64,000 nt of DNA from Seriola aureovittata (Eukaryota; Chordata; Actinopteri; Carangiformes; Carangidae), in NCBI RefSeq assembly GCF_021018895.1, contig NC_079371.1:9255501-9319500 (forward strand), in the 5' to 3' direction. Shown here piece after piece: positions 58,707 through 64,000 of the stretch. The first letter of the stretch is position 1, and each line of letters starts with the position of its first letter. The notes below the pieces were generated by a model. It had not been told where the DNA came from and searched no databases. It worked only from the letters and a program-made list of their open reading frames with translations. The position numbers and the translations under genes were made by a program.

Positions 58707-61376
58707 TATTATTATTTTAAGATAATTATTTTTAAGAGGCCCCACACCACCATGGATTTGGAGGTCTATGTGTTTGCAGCAGATCAGCCCTCTTTGTGTA
58801 ATATCAGGGAAGCTAACATGCTGTAATGGTATATAACGATGATAGTTATACCCAGCAGATGTTAACTTTGGAAATAAGCTATGTTAACTCGTCTGTCATG
58901 CTTCCGTTTTATGCATAATATTTCTGTGTATTGTTTTATTTTATTACATCTTTGGTGATTTTTATTTACTTTTGCAAGGTTTGTGTGAGTCAGTGGATCT
59001 CCGGAGAAAGATTAAGGAGGCCCTGCACTGAATGAAGACCACCTGATGTCACCTGAGCCAGATCCATTCAATCCCCCTTTCCCCAGGTTAAGAATTAACC
59101 TCTAAGGTCATTTACATTGTTTTATTTCAGACTGGCACTTGTTCAGGTTTTGTAAAATATTTCCCTACAAGAAGTTGCAGTTCAGCAAATCGGGAGGAAA
59201 AGGCTGTAGACAGGTGCATTAATGTTGATCATTTGGGTTTATTGGTTCTGGATAAAAGCAGCCTGCTCAGTTTCAACAGGAGCTGAGCCTCATGCCATGT
59301 TCCACCCCACTGAACAGAAGGTATTGCATTTACAGTATTACACACGGGGACTTTTCTCTCAATATCAAACAAATCAGGTATAAAATGAAACAAATATCAG
59401 TCAGTACTCAGAGTATTCTCCACGGTGTCATATTCAATTTGAAAGTAGCCAGCTTGAAGTGTTAATAATATAGTTTTTCAGAGAGACTGTGTTGCTACTT
59501 TTGATCTTGGTGGAACTCATTTATGTAAATAATAAAGCTTGAAAAGGAGAAATAATGAGCTGAAAAAACATAATCATATGTTGTTTGCATTTTTCCTGCA
59601 GAGACAGGTTTTTACAACCAACCGTCTTTTACCTGAACATCCTACTTTTGCAACTGCTCTGGTTAAACCTGACAGGTCAGTTCATGCTTTCAAGTATTTA
59701 CACTGAAAATGAAACATCTGTAAACACATTTCCAGATGTGTCTCTACCTGTAAAAAACATCCAAGAGTATCTGCAGTCCTTTTGAGTGGACCATCACTTG
59801 TTTCCTTCCAACATTTTGTTAGAGCCATTGTCAGTTTTCCAAAATGTAGATTATTAAGTTTTATAGCAAAGCACTTAAGATATTTTCTTGCTAAAAAAAA
59901 AAACACAAGGTCTCCAAATTCAAGTGTTTTATTGCAGCAGGTACAAAGTCATCCTGACACCTTTAATTGTGACAGTACATTCTTGCAGTTCAGAGAATTT
60001 TATTTTTAATGAACACATAACAGGCTCAATATAGATAACTCGATATGAAATGAAAATTTCTTTCACTGCTTGCAGGATCACCAAATTCCCAGATGTAAGA
60101 CCTTCTACTTAATTTCCTTTTTTATGATTGGGGAGAGTTTTAAAATGCACTCAAGTGGAGTTTCCAAAACATTTTTCACACCAAATAGCCACTAATCCCT
60201 CTTTTCATATGTTTGAAAACTTACTTTTAAATAGAAAACGCTGGCTGATTCAGACCTCATAGTAAACCTTGGCCTGTCTTTCAGAGGAGGGTGGGGAAGC
60301 ATAAGCACCAGCGAAAAATGAGAGAAGATGAAAAACATTTTTTTTTTTTTTTCAAAAAAGCCACAAACACAAGCACCACTCACATTCACACACATAAACA
60401 CATCCAAGCATCCAGTTCCCTTTCAGAGCAGGAGATAAAGGTAACGGCTGGTTGCAGTGTAGTAAAATATTTCAACTGCAGCTGTGTCAGAAGTTTTTCC
60501 ACTAATCTCCTGAGTTGAGGTTCTTTGAGTGGGAAACTAAATATCTGTGTCTGAGGCCTGTCATACAGCGCCGCATCACAGGATGATCAAAACCCCCTTC
60601 GGCAAGCTTTTGCATTGTCTGAGAGAAGGGCCTCTTTTGAGAAACGAGGGATGAGGAGAAAAGGGGTTGGCTGGTGGCGGCTGTGGAGGAAGAGGAGTAA
60701 AAAGAGTTGGAAGCGAGGTTAATCCCACACTGTCATTATCCTCACTTCTTAGCCACAGTCTGCGAGCTTCCCCAGTAATGAAGGCCATTTCCAAGGATTT
60801 GCACCTGGTACAGACGCCAAATTCTGCAGTAATTACCAATACAGACAGATTCCTCTTACCTTTAGCCTTTACCCTGCATTATAAATAATAATCCCTAGTC
60901 GTTCTGCATATACAGAACCTCAGCGTCTGACAGCTAATGATACTGTTACAGTACAACCTGCCTTTGTGCATAAATGTCAACAAACAAAGAGGCTTATTTG
61001 TTTTAACTCATTTCGTGATCTATTTGTTTAATTGGTAATGATTTGCCAACAGAGATAAAACAGTAATGCGGATACTGTATTATCCAGTGAATAAACTTGA
61101 GTGAAGACATTAAGGTAAACCTGATCTACTAAGATCTTTGCATTAAAGCTTTTATGTCGTCTCCTACCTCATTTAAAAACACGCACGACAGGTGAAGTGA
61201 AAGGACAAAAGCCATGTTTATACTAAATGATTGTAAGATAACAAACTAAATTTATAGTTTTTATTTATGTTGATCATGACAGGAAAGTCTCCCCTATCTA
61301 CAGTAAGGCTTTTGTCACTACCACCATCACTGTAATGATAAAGATTAGTATAATGATAATAATGATGATGTAAGAA
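58707..61376. other. No gene; possible conserved block at about 60545-60960
   Basis: Mostly AT-rich with T14 at about 60339. The block 60545-60960 has balanced composition, contains GCAGTAATTACCAATAC (TAATTA at 60830-60835) and lacks repeats. Frames in it (73 and 87 codons) have no known domain. Confidence 0.35.
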
Positions 61377-61825
61377 TTAAAGGTATAATATGCAACTTTT
61401 CTGCAAACCAAACCTATGTTATACAGTTTGTTGAGTTGTGTTCCAACATTATTCCAAATGTTTCCAGCTGTTTTCAAACCAGGAGAAATCTGTAATGTTA
61501 ATCAAGGTTACAGTCCGTTTCATTTGGTCATCTGTCAATGATGTCATATCCCCTTTGCACATGGTCAAAGTTGACTTCTTGAAACTGAAACTGTTTTATT
61601 CAGTGTTTATACCCGATTTGATCACTGGATCTGTGTCTTTTGGAGAGGAGGAGACCTCTGCGGATAATTCGGCTCCTGGTAAAAACCTCACCTAAACAGG
61701 AGAGTGCAATAATGGCAATGGTGGTCAAGACAACAACTCCCATGATCCCACAGTCTTTTGTCATTGTTTTGATTGACAGACCCCTAGATTACATACGTAT
61801 TGTGCATTTCAATTTATGAAATTGT
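61377..61825 (+). repeat. Family F interspersed repeat
   Basis: It begins TTAAAGGTATAATATGCAAC and continues with CAAACCTATGTTATACAG and CAAACCAGGAGAAATCTGTA. Then come CAGTCCGTTTCATTTGGTCA, TTGCACATGGTCAAAGTTGA, TTTGGAGAGGAGGAGACCTC and AACTCCCATGATCCCACAGT. This is a nearly full-length match, from memory, to a very common percomorph repeat. A plus frame of 85 codons lies inside it and should not be called a gene. The leading TTAA may be target sequence. Confidence 0.75.
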
Positions 61826-62024
61826 AACATCAAGAACAACAACAGCAACACCAAATAAATAAATAAATAGGACAAAACATAAATAAAATAAACAATAACA
61901 AAGTTAATAAAGATGAAGAAAAGAGGAATTTTGTTGTAGCTGCCCAACCCTGCCTGTTCAGGAGCTCCCGGTTGGTGCCACATCCCCACTTTGCAGCCGG
62001 GGCTGGGATGGTCATGCTGCTTCC

Positions 62025-62240
62025 CTCTAACCTCCTAACCTAAACCTTATTCTAAAACCAACCCTAAAACCACGTCTTAACCCTCAAACAGCCCTTTGAA
62101 GGTTTTGTCAAGAAAGTAGGGACCAGCCAAAATGTCCTCAGTTTTCCAGAAATGTCCTCACTCTGTTAGGAAAATATTTTTTTTATTGGTCCTCACTATG
62201 TAGCATTTACAAGTGTGTACACACACACACACACGTACAC
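62025..62240 (+). repeat. Family D interspersed repeat ending in (AC)n
   Basis: CCTCCTAACCTAAACC, CTTATTCTAAAACCAACCCT, AAAACCACGTCTTAACCCTC, then CCAAAATGTCCTCAGTTTTC, ATGTCCTCACTCTGTTAGGA and TTGGTCCTCACTATGTAGCA. An AC tract (about 62219-62235) follows. This matches a fish repeat with 'TGTCCTCAC' words that typically ends in an ACACAC microsatellite. Confidence 0.7.
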
Positions 62241-64000
62241 AGAGTGTCAATACACCCAACAGCAAATATCACTTTGCTTCCTTGTTCCCTGGCTAGACTC
62301 TCATTCATTCTGGTGTCCTGCATTTACTGTTTTGTTTTCCTAGTGTTGTCCTGTCAATGTCTTGCAATGAAATAAAAAAAGAAATAAAATACAGCAACAC
62401 TCTCGTTGGAAAAGGCTTAGAAAGAAACTGTCAGAGTTAACTGCATGTTAGCTGCACCCTGCGGTCGTCTGCATGTGTCCATGTGTGAGCCCAGATGAGT
62501 CATGATGAAACACTCCTGCTTCTCATGTAGCACCAGCGTTACTCTCCCACAACTTAACGTCACTGAGCACGCCTGGGCACGACCCCCCCCCCCCCCCCCC
62601 CCTTTTTTTTTTCCCCTTCTTGTTTTATCTGGGGTTTCAAAAGGCTGGGCTTTTACTCATCATGATGCACAGGCTGATGCATAATGACAACAGTATAAGA
62701 AATTCACTAGATGTCACACAGAACAATGAGAAGAACTGCTAACTTTCTTCGGTTTGTTACTGTAGTCAGTTGAGATGTTATCTGATGAATTTCTTGTATT
62801 CTTGTGAACTCCTCCCAACCTGCCAGATACAGCCCGATACTGTTTTTCATTCGCTTTTGGAAATAGTTCTGGCTCTTTCAATCACGATCATATCCCAAGG
62901 CAACCTTTCCTCTTGATAATTGTTTACAGTTTATACAACTAAGAAATGACATTTAAGATTTCTCAGCCATACTGTAACATACGTATTAAACATATCTGCA
63001 AAATATTATTGCCAGAGATTAATATCGAACATAATTCTAAAATGTTAATAGTGAACGTTAATGTTCTAGACATTACCATTGAATGTAAACTGCTACTGCA
63101 AATTAGTGATACAGTATATAAGCCTATAAGCCTTTAGGGTTAATAGAGATGTTGTCCTTCAGCTAGAAGTAATTACCTAAATATCGAACTTCTTGCAATG
63201 CTAGGCTACTTGTTACACAATATGTGAACAGTTACTTGAGAGTTGAATCATTCCAGTCCGTCACCAGTTTCCAAACTCAAAGACATATTAAGAACATCTG
63301 CTGCGGTCTTTTTTCCCATTCTGAATCAGAAGTGAAGACGTATTAATGACTCCAGAACATGTCCAACAAAAAGTGCAGTCATTCAGTCAAATGTAGGAAG
63401 GGTTTGTGTTCATGTCTCCGGAAACCATCAATCATCTGTTGTACAGCCTCCAGTGATGGATTCGTTGAGCTGATTCTCTGCCAGATTAAATCACAGATCA
63501 AGTCACATTATATATTTCTGCTACACAACAGCCAACTCTGATATACTGTATAGCTCCAGTGTTGACAATCAATTCAAGCATTAATTAACAAATCAAGACA
63601 AGCCAACTTACTTGCTTTCGCAGGTGCTACAGACAGTTGTCATGGAGATGCATCTGTGTATATGTAAGTTTGGTATTTGCTAGGATTTTATCCATATTAG
63701 TTTTAGGACTTATCATGAAAGAGTAGTTTGACATAACTGCTGGTCCACTTACTCGCCCTTTACAATGCAACATCAACAAATGGACTTTGTTTAGTTCTCA
63801 TGAAAACAAATGTCTTGACATGTAAACTTTGTTATAGCAGACTTTTTGGAAATGAATAAATCATAAACAGTTTTGAAAGTGCACATAACACTAAAACTTG
63901 AATTCAGCTTTTTTCTTAATAAATCAAAGAGAGAATAGGACTTATGGCTTGCAGATGTTCTCTTGTCACAGATTGCAGTCTTTCTTTCCAGACTATACAC
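62241..64000. other. No recognisable gene
   Basis: AT-rich sequence with a C20/T10 tract at 62583-62612. Short frames only; no domain or transposon end seen up to the window edge. Confidence 0.5.
62583..62612. repeat. Poly(C)-poly(T) pyrimidine tract
   Basis: About 20 C followed directly by about 10 T, on one strand. It translates to artificial proline/phenylalanine runs in the overlapping frame. Confidence 0.95.

Noticed and set aside
1..64000. CRISPR arrays, bacterial operons, phage or integrated virus
   Set aside because: No regularly spaced direct repeats, no dense coding and no viral gene homology; all evidence points to fish nuclear DNA.

Overview
This window looks like nuclear DNA from a ray-finned (probably percomorph) fish. 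It is AT-rich (by eye roughly 37-40% GC), CpG-poor, and full of dinucleotide and homopolymer tracts. It also carries many interspersed repeats of families I know from teleost genomes. There is no prokaryotic gene organisation and no open frame longer than 144 codons, and I could not recognise a complete protein-coding gene, tRNA or rRNA. Most of the window is best read as intergenic or intronic sequence.

The recognisable content is mainly transposon debris. Two decayed LINE reverse-transcriptase fragments are clear at protein level: one on the plus strand at 15140-16075, with several stops and frameshifts, and one CR1/L2/Rex1-type fragment on the minus strand at 24040-24485, with an internal deletion. 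Teleost repeat families, here given the working letters A-G, include: an eight-copy family rich in TAATCGATTAATCG-like sequence (B); a family of 'TCAACAACTATTGGATGG'-type repeats (A), of which one copy is nested inside a B element at 32532-32902; a fold-back-like element (E) at 1018-1455; a C element at 20791-21227; an F element at 61377-61825; a D element at 62025-62240; and a short G fragment at 40845-40900. Several pieces resemble hAT transposons (5226-6261, 21945-22300 and others). A roughly 1.07 kb DNA transposon with about 20-bp terminal inverted repeats lies at 56763-57827. A pair of SINE-like tails forms a direct repeat near 38.1 and 38.5 kb.

The best candidate for a genic feature is 56.38-56.76 kb. 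It is a local CpG-rich island with E2F-like and ETS-like sites and a minus-strand open frame (ATG at 56728) ending at a good splice donor (56500/56499). It may be a first exon and promoter, and the inverted-repeat transposon sits about 35 bp upstream of the ATG. Several repeat-free, compositionally complex blocks (2.8-3.0, 20.1-20.4, 42.2-42.6, 49.6-50.5 and 60.5-61.0 kb) look like possible conserved non-coding elements, but only comparison with other fish genomes could show that.

I found no convincing new biological system. The points most worth a second look are the CpG-rich exon candidate with its neighbouring transposon, the nested A-in-B repeat, two perfect short palindromes (44823-44852 and 58674-58706), and an unassigned higher-GC block at 6300-7060. 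Repeat family assignments come from memory of the sequence families and were not checked by any search.
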